A program made the translations under genes and the position numbers. A stretch of DNA of 64,000 nt from Candidatus Heimdallarchaeota archaeon (lineage in GTDB: Archaea > Asgardarchaeota > Heimdallarchaeia > Heimdallarchaeales > Kariarchaeaceae): contig JASBSB010000007.1 in assembly GCA_030149205.1 (NCBI GenBank), positions 486,473 to 550,472 on the forward strand, read 5' to 3'. Shown here one piece after another: positions 54,906-63,431 of the stretch. Numbering within the stretch: the stretch's first letter is position 1; every line of letters starts with the position of its first letter. Under the pieces are notes generated by a model. The model did not search any database, was not told the origin of the DNA, and saw only the letters and a list, made by a program, of their open reading frames with translations.

Positions 54906-56329
54906 GCGACCAATTTAACCCAAGAAATATTTTTAATATAAACGAACATGGTGATCCCTTTAGTACCATAGATCAAGGTATTGATTTTCTACAGAATAAA
55001 ATTGAAAATGCCGGTGTAATTGGGTTAGTTTCAGCACAATACTTATACTCTGGAACAACCAGGTATGCAGTTAACCAAATAACACAACACACAGAATTCG
55101 GAGAAATCACTTTTACACTCTCACTTAACGAAGGTAAACGACTAAGCAGGGGTTCCACAACAGTTACAACTGAAGAGGGACTGGAGGAGTTGTTTGACAC
55201 TTTGCAAGATTCTCTAAAGAAATCACCAGAAATTGATTTTTATCAGGGTTTTCCGGAATCTAAACCGTCAGAATTAAAAGATTTATCCAGCCCAGAATGG
55301 TCTATTGAGGAGAGAACCGACACAGTAATTGAAGCCATCAATTCATGTGAAGAGATTGAAAAAAATGTAATAGTTTCTGGGACTTGTTCAACCTCCAGAA
55401 ACTATAATCGCGTGGTAAATTCATTTGGACTTGATGTTGATCACTCTGGAAATTCTAACTATTTTAAAGTTAATGCAATTATTGAATCACCTGAGGATAG
55501 AAATCACAGAGGTTACGGACAGGAGGATCTAAACTTTAGATTCGAAAAACCAAATGTTGATTCGCTCTCAAAATCAGCAACCCGTACAGCCAGAGAGACA
55601 TTAACATTAATTGACCTCCCAGCACAGAGCTATGAGGTTGTTTTAGGTCAACAAGCAGTTTCCGATCTGTTTGTGTTTGCACAGTTCTCATTAGACCCAA
55701 CCAGTTTTCATGAGACCAACAGTTTTGCCTCTGATAATCTTGGTGCTCAGATTTTTGATCCAAAAATTACAGTGGCTGATAAACCAAGAGACCCCCAATT
55801 AGCAAACTTGGTAAGGTTATTTGATTTTGAGGGTTTACCCTCAGAAGACAAACTCGTTGTTGATCGGGGAGTTCTGCAATCAATCCCATATGATTCATTC
55901 ACTGCAGCAAAGTATCTTGGGGATAAAAATCTGGCAACAGGTAACACTCTTGAATTCTTTGGAAATGTAGTTCCAATTTATGGTTCCTGTGTCTGGGAAA
56001 ATGGAGATAACAGTACTGAAGATCTAATCAATGAAATTGATGATGGACTTTGGGTGAAAAATTTCTGGTACAATCGATTTACTAAGAGACGAGAGGGTGG
56101 ATTAACTGGACTGACACGTAATGGGCTATATCAGGTTAAAAATGGTGAAATTGTGGGTGCTGTTAGAAATCTTCGATATACAGACAGCTTTGTAAGAGCA
56201 TTTTCACCAGGAAATGTTCTAAACCTGAGCAGCGATCGTAGAATGTTTCAATTAAATACTACACCTTCAGTTCACCTGGAAACATTTAATTTTTCGAGTG
56301 TGGCTCATACCAATAAAATTGATTCTTAG
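54902..56329 (+). CDS. tldE: TldE/PmbA family protease subunit
   Basis: 475 residues, partner of the upstream TldD. It has the PmbA-type order: SYEVVLGQQAVSDLFVFAQ (quoted in part), KITVADKPRDPQ, DFEGLPSEDKLVVDRGVLQ, and FWYNRFTKRREGGLTGLTRNG (in part). It lacks a metal motif, as expected for TldE, which is needed for assembly. Overlaps TldD by 4 nt (ATGA); Shine-Dalgarno-like GGTG 7 nt upstream. Confidence 0.9.
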   Translation: MSDQFNPRNIFNINEHGDPFSTIDQGIDFLQNKIENAGVIGLVSAQYLYSGTTRYAVNQITQHTEFGEITFTLSLNEGKRLSRGSTTVTTEEGLEELFDTLQDSLKKSPEIDFYQGFPESKPSELKDLSSPEWSIEERTDTVIEAINSCEEIEKNVIVSGTCSTSRNYNRVVNSFGLDVDHSGNSNYFKVNAIIESPEDRNHRGYGQEDLNFRFEKPNVDSLSKSATRTARETLTLIDLPAQSYEVVLGQQAVSDLFVFAQFSLDPTSFHETNSFASDNLGAQIFDPKITVADKPRDPQLANLVRLFDFEGLPSEDKLVVDRGVLQSIPYDSFTAAKYLGDKNLATGNTLEFFGNVVPIYGSCVWENGDNSTEDLINEIDDGLWVKNFWYNRFTKRREGGLTGLTRNGLYQVKNGEIVGAVRNLRYTDSFVRAFSPGNVLNLSSDRRMFQLNTTPSVHLETFNFSSVAHTNKIDS

Positions 56330-56360
56330 AACAATACTAAAAGTTCTCAATTGAAATTAA

Positions 56361-56370
56361 TTTAAATATA
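56361..56370 (+). promoter_or_regulatory. TATA box of nadB
   Basis: tttaaatata, centred about 22 nt upstream of the GTG at 56387. Confidence 0.5.
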
Positions 56371-56386
56371 CAAATCAAACCAATTT

Positions 56387-58009
56387 GTGAATGATTTAAT
56401 TGAAAGTGATATTTTAGTCGTTGGGAGTGGTATATCTGGGTTACTGTTCACATTACATCTAACTCAGAACACAAACTATACAGTCTCGCTTGTGACAAAA
56501 CGTTCACTTACAGATACAAACACTGATTGGGCACAGGGAGGAATTGCTTCAGTGCTATCTCCAAAAGACACGTTCGAGAGCCATATTGAGGATACCCTGA
56601 CCGCTGGAGATGGCTTGTGTAAACCAACCGTAGTTAAAGAAGTTATCGAAAATGGGCCTGATCAGGTTCGTTTATTAGAATCCCTAGGGGTTCCCTTTGA
56701 CAAGGTTAATGGGGAATTTGAACTAGGAAAGGAGGGGGGACATCATGAGAGAAGAGTCGCCCATGTCAAGGATTTCACGGGACATGCCATTCAATCCACT
56801 TTAACAAAGAGAATTCGAGAAACAAAAAATGTTCAAATCTTCGAAAACCATATGATGATAGACTTAGTGACTGTTTCTGATAAAATCGCTGGAGCTTATG
56901 TATTTGATAAAGAAAAAAAGAAGGTACTCAGATTTCAATCCAAACTAACAGTTCTTGCAACAGGAGGAGCGGGGAAAGTTTTTCTATACACAAGCAACCC
57001 AGACACAGCCTCTGGTGATGGTATAGCAATTGCTTATCGGGCTGGTGCAATAATTCGTAATATGGAGTTTTTTCAATTCCATCCGACCTGTTTATATCAC
57101 CCATATGCAAAATCATTTCTAATTTCAGAGGCTCTTAGAGGTGAAGGAGCAATTCTTAAGACAATGGATGGTGATCACTTCACACCTCGATATCATGATC
57201 TTGCTGATCTTGCCCCGAGAGATATTGTGGCTCGAGCTATAGATAGCGAGATGAAGAAACGAGGTGATGATCATGTGTACCTCGATATCTCATTTAAACA
57301 GAAAGAGTTTATTCAGGGTCACTTTCCTCATATCGATTCAACTCTAAAAGAATATGGGATCGATATGACGTCTGAACCAATCCCTGTGGTTCCAGCAGCT
57401 CATTACACTATGGGAGGTATAGCATCAGAACTTAACGGTAAAACCAATATTGCAGGACTTCTTGCGATTGGAGAAACTACCAACACAGGGTTACATGGGG
57501 CGAATCGGCTAGCAAGCAATTCTCTTCTTGAAGGTGCAGTAATGGCAAAGAATGCATTTTCTTATACTAAGGAACTATTGGACAAAGGTATTCCAGAATA
57601 TACCTTCTCCTCATGGGATGAGGGAACTAGTGTTGAGAGTGATGAGGCTGTGTTTGTGACTCATGCTTGGGATGAGATTCGTAGGGCAATGTGGAATTAT
57701 GTTGGAATTGTGAGAACCGACGGTCGGTTGTTGAAGGCAAAGAAACGTCTCAAGTTAATTAAGGATGAGGTTCAGCAATATTATTGGGATTATAAGGTAA
57801 GCTCAAACCTAATTGAATTAAGAAATTTGATTGATGTTGCAAACCTAATTATTGAATCAGCACTCCTAAGAAAAGAAAGTAGAGGGGCTCATTACAGGCT
57901 GGATTACCCCATGCATTCTCCAGACGTAAGAGATACATTAGCTCACAAAATTTTAGGGGTATTCTTATCAGAAGATATACACATCGATGAATTCTCCCCT
58001 AAAATTTAA
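56387..58009 (+). CDS. nadB: L-aspartate oxidase
   Basis: FAD enzyme that oxidises L-aspartate to iminoaspartate, first step of de novo NAD synthesis. 540 residues: FAD-binding GSGISG at 13-18, DTNTDWAQGGIASVL, GGHHERRVAHVKDFTGHAIQ (quoted in part), QFHPTCLY, EALRGEGAIL, AAHYTMGGI and GLHGANRLASNSLLEGAV (in part). The domain order matches NadB and not succinate dehydrogenase: the Tx(A)H-type fumarate-reductase partner genes are absent. NadA and NadC are not in the window. GTG start. Confidence 0.92.
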   Translation: MNDLIESDILVVGSGISGLLFTLHLTQNTNYTVSLVTKRSLTDTNTDWAQGGIASVLSPKDTFESHIEDTLTAGDGLCKPTVVKEVIENGPDQVRLLESLGVPFDKVNGEFELGKEGGHHERRVAHVKDFTGHAIQSTLTKRIRETKNVQIFENHMMIDLVTVSDKIAGAYVFDKEKKKVLRFQSKLTVLATGGAGKVFLYTSNPDTASGDGIAIAYRAGAIIRNMEFFQFHPTCLYHPYAKSFLISEALRGEGAILKTMDGDHFTPRYHDLADLAPRDIVARAIDSEMKKRGDDHVYLDISFKQKEFIQGHFPHIDSTLKEYGIDMTSEPIPVVPAAHYTMGGIASELNGKTNIAGLLAIGETTNTGLHGANRLASNSLLEGAVMAKNAFSYTKELLDKGIPEYTFSSWDEGTSVESDEAVFVTHAWDEIRRAMWNYVGIVRTDGRLLKAKKRLKLIKDEVQQYYWDYKVSSNLIELRNLIDVANLIIESALLRKESRGAHYRLDYPMHSPDVRDTLAHKILGVFLSEDIHIDEFSPKI

Positions 58010-58065
58010 TTATTATTGAGATTAATTACTAGTAGTTTAATTAAGAATTGGAGTAATAATTATAA

Positions 58066-58539
58066 ATGGCAACTCAAATCTCACCCCTTGAACTAATCCT
58101 TATAGTAGGAGGGGTATCTGTGGTAACCAGCTTTATAGTGGGTTTTTTCATCTTTCCAAGAAAAGAAAGTAAACTTGAGCTACCAAAGGAAGAATTCAAA
58201 AAGGAGAGCAAAGATTTACCTAAACTTTTAAAATTTGATCTCTGGAATGCTGTCTCTAGCAAATTTAAAGACCAAAATATGAATGTATCTGAAAACTTTG
58301 AGAAACTCTCAGATCTACATCTTCTCATTGAATCTAATGAGATTATCTTTAAAACCACTACTCACCAATTGATCGAAAGTCCAGTCTCACTAAAGGAGCA
58401 ATTACATAGGTTTAGAAATCAAATTGAACAAATAATAGTTGAAGACGACGGTAAAAATTATGATCTGATGAAGTTAGTGTACGATGTTTTTTTTGAGTGG
58501 TATACTGACGTAACAACTGAGCTTGATAAATTACTCTAA
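58066..58539 (+). CDS. Membrane-anchored hypothetical protein
   Basis: 157 residues: one N-terminal span (about 8-30, ILIVGGVSVVTSFIVGFFIF), a lysine/glutamate-rich linker, then a helical domain. No family recognised. ATG start, with an AT-rich box gtttaattaag about 27 nt upstream. The last 9 nt overlap the convergent deaminase gene. Confidence 0.6.
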   Translation: MATQISPLELILIVGGVSVVTSFIVGFFIFPRKESKLELPKEEFKKESKDLPKLLKFDLWNAVSSKFKDQNMNVSENFEKLSDLHLLIESNEIIFKTTTHQLIESPVSLKEQLHRFRNQIEQIIVEDDGKNYDLMKLVYDVFFEWYTDVTTELDKLL

Positions 58540-59892
58540 CCTTGAATATAACTCATTTGAAGTATTAGTAAACTCTTTTATTGCATCATCCAAATTTAAG
58601 GTGGTCATATTTCTATCTTTCATAATCCATTTTCCATTAACCATAGTGTGAGAAACATCATGACCTTTTGCCACATAAACCAAATGGGAAAGAACTGCAT
58701 TTGCCTTGACAATTGGTAAGAATTGGGGCTGATTTAGATTTAACAGAATGAGATCTGCTTTGAAATCTGCTTTTAGGTCTCCTGTGTCATGCCAACCCAT
58801 TGCCTTTGCACCAAGATATGTTGCCATTCTTAAGGCCTGAGGTGCAGGGACTCTTGTTGCATCCCCAGTGAAACCCTTTTGATTGAGTGCTGTCGCTTTT
58901 ACAGTGCCGAACAGGTCAAGTGTATTATTAGAACAGGCACTGTCTGTTCCCAACCCCACATTCATGTTTGCATCATAATACTCCTTTGCAGGAGCAATTG
59001 TGTTTCCTAATTTCATGTTGCTTTCGGTGTTAATAGCCACGTTCACTTTCTTTTCCGAGAAGGTTTTAATGTCTTCCTGGTCTAGTTCAATAGAGTGTGC
59101 AGATATAACATATTGATCTAAGACTCCTAATGAATTTAGATATTTCACTGGAGTGGTTAGTTCTTCGTTTATTTGGAAATCAGACCTTGAGGCAAAATCA
59201 CGTATCACTTTCATTTCTTCTTTAGATTCTGCAATATGCGTGTGAACCATTAAAGCAGGTACATCAGATTCCTTTTTCTCGTTAAATCTCAGTGTATAAT
59301 CATGAATTTTTTGATATTCTTCATCTGTAACAGTATATGGCGCATGAGGATTAAGGGAGATTCTAACTGAATCATCCCATTTCCCATGAAACTCCTTAAC
59401 TAGAGAATCTGGGTACTCTAATTTTGCAATTCCACTTAAGGTTGGTTGACCTGCTAATAGTTTCACTCCAACCTCACTAAATCCCTTTATTTCCTCGGCT
59501 GGATGCCAGTACTGTGAGTTAAACAACGTTGTACCACTTCTGGCTGCCTCAATTGCTGCCAATTTTGCACCTACCCTAATATCATCTGGTTTGAGTTTTG
59601 CTTCAGCTGGCCAAATATAATTGTTTAACCAATCATGTAGACGCAGGTCATCTGCAAATCCTCTAAACAATGTCATTGCAGCATGAGAATGTGTGTTGAC
59701 TAAACCTGGCATTGCGACATGATGGGGGTATTCTTCTAATGTGTCAGCCTTCTCCTTAATATTATGAAAAGTGTCAACTTGACGTATCAGATTACCTGAA
59801 ATCAAGATGCCCGCATCTTCTATAACCTTAGGTGTAGAGTCAGACAGATTGGTGACTGCGTATTTTACTCGAAGGAGTTTAGATTCAACCAT
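58531..59892 (-). CDS. 5-methylthioadenosine/S-adenosylhomocysteine deaminase family
   Basis: 453-residue amidohydrolase: HxH in GLVNTHSHAAMTLFRG, HAPYTVTDE, HTHIAES, SAHSIELD and the aspartate in GLGTDSACSNN. DDLRLHDWLNNYIWPAE (in part) is typical of MTA/SAH deaminases. It would turn methylthioadenosine or S-adenosylhomocysteine into the inosyl form; with MtnP at 50.5 kb this suggests a purine/methionine salvage route. Other chlorohydrolase-like substrates are possible. ATG start. Confidence 0.86.
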   Translation of the reverse strand: MVESKLLRVKYAVTNLSDSTPKVIEDAGILISGNLIRQVDTFHNIKEKADTLEEYPHHVAMPGLVNTHSHAAMTLFRGFADDLRLHDWLNNYIWPAEAKLKPDDIRVGAKLAAIEAARSGTTLFNSQYWHPAEEIKGFSEVGVKLLAGQPTLSGIAKLEYPDSLVKEFHGKWDDSVRISLNPHAPYTVTDEEYQKIHDYTLRFNEKKESDVPALMVHTHIAESKEEMKVIRDFASRSDFQINEELTTPVKYLNSLGVLDQYVISAHSIELDQEDIKTFSEKKVNVAINTESNMKLGNTIAPAKEYYDANMNVGLGTDSACSNNTLDLFGTVKATALNQKGFTGDATRVPAPQALRMATYLGAKAMGWHDTGDLKADFKADLILLNLNQPQFLPIVKANAVLSHLVYVAKGHDVSHTMVNGKWIMKDRNMTTLNLDDAIKEFTNTSNELYSRLE

Positions 59893-59963
59893 AATAACAG
59901 ATTTTATTTTCCTTAAAAGAATTTGTTGTTTTGTCTAGACATTATTCCTCTCTATCGGATACT

Positions 59964-59975
59964 TTTAATATAAAA
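59964..59975 (+). promoter_or_regulatory. TATA box of the DtxR-type gene
   Basis: tttaatataaaa, centred about 25 nt upstream of the ATG at 59995. Confidence 0.55.
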
Positions 59976-59994
59976 TTGAGAAGTAAATCAAATA

Positions 59995-60462
59995 ATGGAA
60001 AATGATGAAGAACAGCATAATCATCCACTCTTTCCACCGAAGGAACCTTCTCTATCTGAAACCACCGAGAACTATTTGAAACGTATTCTCTGGTTAATGG
60101 AAGACAAAAACTATGCTAAGGTCTCTGAAATTGCCGAACTAATGGATAGAAGTCTGAGCTCAACAACAGAAGCAATGAAAAGGCTGGAAGAACAAGGACT
60201 TGTAGAGTATCACAAACAGGGAAAAATCACACTTACACAAAAAGGGGAAATTATAGCTACCAGTGTAAACCAGGCTTATAAAACTCTTGCAAATTTACTC
60301 TTACTGCTTGGTGTTCCTAAAGATTTGGCACATTTGGATGCCTGCAGCATGGAACACTCGATCACGCCAAAAACCATCACCATTGTTAACAGCTTTATAG
60401 ACTTTATAAACTCGGATCCAGTTAATTCTGCACTACTTCAAAAGTTTAGAGATCAAAGTTAG
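59995..60462 (+). CDS. DtxR/MntR-type metal-dependent regulator
   Basis: 155 residues. A winged HTH (about 18-80: ENYLKRILWLMEDKNYAKVS, RSLSSTTEAMKRLEEQGLV) is followed by the DtxR dimer and metal domain, where LGVPKDLAHLDACSMEHSI matches the usual LGV...A...A..hEH pattern with a Cys and Glu-His as metal ligands. Probably represses metal uptake or homeostasis genes in the presence of Fe or Mn. No SH3-like third domain. A His-rich start (QHNHPLF) precedes the HTH. Confidence 0.86.
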   Translation: MENDEEQHNHPLFPPKEPSLSETTENYLKRILWLMEDKNYAKVSEIAELMDRSLSSTTEAMKRLEEQGLVEYHKQGKITLTQKGEIIATSVNQAYKTLANLLLLLGVPKDLAHLDACSMEHSITPKTITIVNSFIDFINSDPVNSALLQKFRDQS

Positions 60463-60540
60463 ACAAGTTAGACAGTTGAAAACAAAAAATTTTCAAATTT
60501 CCAACATATCCCTTAAGAATATTCCATTATTCTTCATCTT

Positions 60541-61119
60541 ATGAGTTCTCCCGTTAATAAATTCTCAGACCACTTGTCAGCTTATGGTGATCCTGAGCAG
60601 ATTCTAAAACGGCAAGATACAATTATAAGTCCATTTGGGGAGCTGAACTCATTAGACTTAAGCACTCTAAAAATCTCAAACTTAGAACCAAATGCATTTG
60701 TGGGATTTAGAAAGCTTTGGAAAATCAAATTAGCTAATAATGCCTTAGAAGAGCTTCCCCAGGACATTTTTTCTAAGAATAGAGGTCTAAGAGAGATAGA
60801 TTTGGGTCATAACAGATTGAATATCTTACCTGAAGGATTGTTTCAAAACGTTGGACTTTTACAGATTCTGAAGTTAAATGATAATAAGTTATCAAAATTA
60901 CCTTCAGAAATCTTCAGTCCAGTTAAAAATCTTAGACAATTAGACCTTAGTCAAAATTTACTAAATACACTTCCCCATTCATTTTCAAAGTTAGAAAATT
61001 TGGCGATTTTGTCATTAACAGAAAACAGGTTTCAAGAGGATCTGAGCGTAGATTTAATTAACAAATCAAGTGTGGATCAGTTCTTGGAGAAACATATGAA
61101 ACTACTGCTAGGAGGTTAG
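60541..61119 (+). CDS. Leucine-rich-repeat protein
   Basis: 192 residues with about five LRRs of 23-24 residues (LWKIKLANNALEELPQDIF, LREIDLGHNRLNILPEGLF, LQILKLNDNKLSKLPSEIF, LRQLDLSQNLLNTLP, LAILSLTENRF). No signal peptide, so cytoplasmic. A membrane-protein gene follows after 2 nt, with the Shine-Dalgarno AGGAGG inside the end of this gene, so the two are probably partners. Function unknown; protein binding. Confidence 0.85.
   Translation: MSSPVNKFSDHLSAYGDPEQILKRQDTIISPFGELNSLDLSTLKISNLEPNAFVGFRKLWKIKLANNALEELPQDIFSKNRGLREIDLGHNRLNILPEGLFQNVGLLQILKLNDNKLSKLPSEIFSPVKNLRQLDLSQNLLNTLPHSFSKLENLAILSLTENRFQEDLSVDLINKSSVDQFLEKHMKLLLGG
61110..61115 (+). promoter_or_regulatory. Shine-Dalgarno site between LRR and membrane-protein genes
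   Basis: AGGAGG, 6 nt before the ATG at 61122, inside the last codons of the LRR gene. It shows the spacing this genome uses at internal operon starts. Confidence 0.7.
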
Positions 61120-61121
61120 GT

Positions 61122-62159
61122 ATGGAATCACTAACTCTTTCCACCCAAAGATTCAGATTAAGTGATATTGAAATTTATTTATGGCTCATAAATTTTGTAG
61201 GTATTGCCCCAATCTTTATCTGGAAAAGTGGGAACCTCAACCTTACAGACCCTGTTTGGACACCCTATCTAAATTATGGGGTTGCCTTTGTCATATTGAT
61301 TTATGTAATTACATTATCTATAGACCTCAGTAAAAAGTATAAGAAGTTTCCATTCTTTTTTAACGTTTCTGCTGGTGTTGGTGTACTTTCTATTCTTTTT
61401 GCATTCCTAGGTTTGACTAATGAGGTATATCACAGATTGGGGATATTCTTCCTCTTTTTATCAATTTTCATTATGGCTCCAACAGTTCATCCCAAGGTAA
61501 TAATCAAAGATGTTAACCTAAGAAAAAACGAAAGAGGCTTTGGGTCACTTCTTGTTCTTGGAGATGTTGGAGACGAGACAGACTTAACAGTTCCGTTAGA
61601 TTTAGGACTTACTCATAATAATTCTCTTAGATTTCTTTTTGGAGACGTCTATTCAAAAAAACAAAGTACCTTTGCTTCTCAAAATATCCCATTTTTTATT
61701 ATGACCTATCTGACAATCTGGGTTCCTACAGGTACAAATTTTCCAAAAATGATTATGTTTGTTTCTCTTTATCTCTCAGCATATTTTCTCTCTCTGGTAA
61801 TAAGATTTTATGTTGCAAAACAGCACAACTTCAAACTGGTCGCGATAGAGGTACAACAACATTTGAAGTTAAACTGTAAGACGGAACGTCAGTTAAACAC
61901 ACTGAACAAAGGTATTTTAACATCTTTCTATTTTGCTCTTGTATTGTTTTCACTTGTTATCTTCCTTCCAGTTCAAACCAACAACTTTCCTAAACCCTTC
62001 CAACTTGAAAACTTTGATTGGTCTGTGTTTTGGGTTATACCAATCGTTGTTTTGATAATATTTATTCATAGATATTTTTGGAACCGCTTTGTCTGGAAAG
62101 GATTTGAAAAAATAGACGTAAAACGCAAATCTATAAAATCCAAGAAAAAGAAACGATAA
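61122..62159 (+). CDS. Membrane protein co-transcribed with the LRR gene
   Basis: 345 residues, about seven or eight membrane spans, with a soluble segment at about 128-185 (KVIIKDVNLRKNERGFGSLL onward) and a basic C terminus (KRKSIKSKKKKR). No family recognised. ATG stands 6 nt after AGGAGG at 61110-61115, which gives a good ribosome site. Confidence 0.7.
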   Translation: MESLTLSTQRFRLSDIEIYLWLINFVGIAPIFIWKSGNLNLTDPVWTPYLNYGVAFVILIYVITLSIDLSKKYKKFPFFFNVSAGVGVLSILFAFLGLTNEVYHRLGIFFLFLSIFIMAPTVHPKVIIKDVNLRKNERGFGSLLVLGDVGDETDLTVPLDLGLTHNNSLRFLFGDVYSKKQSTFASQNIPFFIMTYLTIWVPTGTNFPKMIMFVSLYLSAYFLSLVIRFYVAKQHNFKLVAIEVQQHLKLNCKTERQLNTLNKGILTSFYFALVLFSLVIFLPVQTNNFPKPFQLENFDWSVFWVIPIVVLIIFIHRYFWNRFVWKGFEKIDVKRKSIKSKKKKR

Positions 62160-62226
62160 CCAAAGTGTTGGATTTCTTGTGGGACAGTGGATAATCTTCT
62201 TAAGTGTTGAAAATTTATAGTGTTTA

Positions 62227-63411
62227 ATGAATCGAACCAAACTGGCTAATACATTAAAACAGTCTTCACCAGAAGAAATCAAAAATGAGATAATTTTGCT
62301 GGTTGATTCTCTTGAAGAAGAAACCGAAGTAGACCTGATTAAGTTTACCTCTGAATTGTATAAAGACCGTTCCTTTGATTCATTGAAAATTTTCGTTGAA
62401 ACTCTTCTTCAATTTAAAGAAAAGTTAAATCGGGAAACAGTCTACAAACTTCTCAAAATTTATACCCTCTTTGCTTTGCTAACCACTGAGAGATACGAGT
62501 ATACTATGTCTCAATGGCTTTGGTTAGGTTCAGAAACCCATCATAAAGACTGGAACTTTCTTAGAGCTCGTGAATGTTTTAGCAATGCATTGCTGTTTTC
62601 AGAGAATATTGAAGGCATCTCAAAGGATCAAATTATTCAAAAAAAACTCCTCTCAGAGAAGGAGTTCTTCACCGATCTTGTAAGAAGTACTAACATGTAT
62701 TACTACTTACGTTCCAGAGAAAAAAGTGTGTCATACGGCTGGAGAAGTGTCTATATCTCCTTAGAAATCATTTCACAAATGATAGAACATTCTCAGATAG
62801 ATACCAAGCTGATAGAAAATATAATTGAACAACTGAAAATTGTAACTAAGGCGTTAACTGAACAAAATATTGAGATAACCAAGGTCATAGAACTCAAAAT
62901 GGAAGAACTGCTTAAATTTTATGAATCTATTTTGAATCAGACTATATCAAATGTAGATCATGAATTATCCGTTCATAAAGAATCTATCAAATACCTCATT
63001 CCTGCATCTCAACCAGTTTTTATGTTCTTGACTAAGGATGGGAGAACCTTTTACCAAGGGACTGGGAGGTCTGATGGTGAATCCGCACAAGTGGTTATTG
63101 GTCATTTAGTAGGTGGGGTCATAAGTGTGATCAACACAATATTTGAAGAGGAGTATCTATTTACTGGAGGAAGACCTGAAGAAATTATAACAGAAGAGAA
63201 GTATATTGAGTTGTTTCCATCTGAAGCATTCATAATGGTCGTATTTGCAGATTATGTTTTTGATGACCTCTATCAATTCTCACTTAATCTGACACAAACA
63301 ATTGAAGAGGCTTATGGTGAAAATCTCAAAAATTGGAAAGGTGAGAGGGCAAAAATAGATGATGTTATAAGAACCGTTGAGACCTTAATCATGAACTTCA
63401 TGGATAAGTGA
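62227..63411 (+). CDS. Helical protein with possible longin/roadblock-like C-terminal domain
   Basis: 394 residues, soluble. Residues about 1-255 are all helix. Residues about 260-394 run strand-hairpin (QPVFMFLTKDGRTFYQ), helix (AQVVIGHLVGGVISVINTIF), strands (EEIITEEKYIELFPSEAFIMVVFADYVFDD, quoted for its order: helix follows), then a long amphipathic helix (LYQFSLNLTQTIEEAYG). That order fits longin or roadblock folds, which in Asgard archaea partner small GTPases. The assignment is by eye and uncertain. Follows the LRR-membrane pair on the same strand after 67 nt, with its own AT-rich upstream region. Confidence 0.6.
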   Translation: MNRTKLANTLKQSSPEEIKNEIILLVDSLEEETEVDLIKFTSELYKDRSFDSLKIFVETLLQFKEKLNRETVYKLLKIYTLFALLTTERYEYTMSQWLWLGSETHHKDWNFLRARECFSNALLFSENIEGISKDQIIQKKLLSEKEFFTDLVRSTNMYYYLRSREKSVSYGWRSVYISLEIISQMIEHSQIDTKLIENIIEQLKIVTKALTEQNIEITKVIELKMEELLKFYESILNQTISNVDHELSVHKESIKYLIPASQPVFMFLTKDGRTFYQGTGRSDGESAQVVIGHLVGGVISVINTIFEEEYLFTGGRPEEIITEEKYIELFPSEAFIMVVFADYVFDDLYQFSLNLTQTIEEAYGENLKNWKGERAKIDDVIRTVETLIMNFMDK

Positions 63412-63431
63412 AGCACAAGAATAATTGATTG

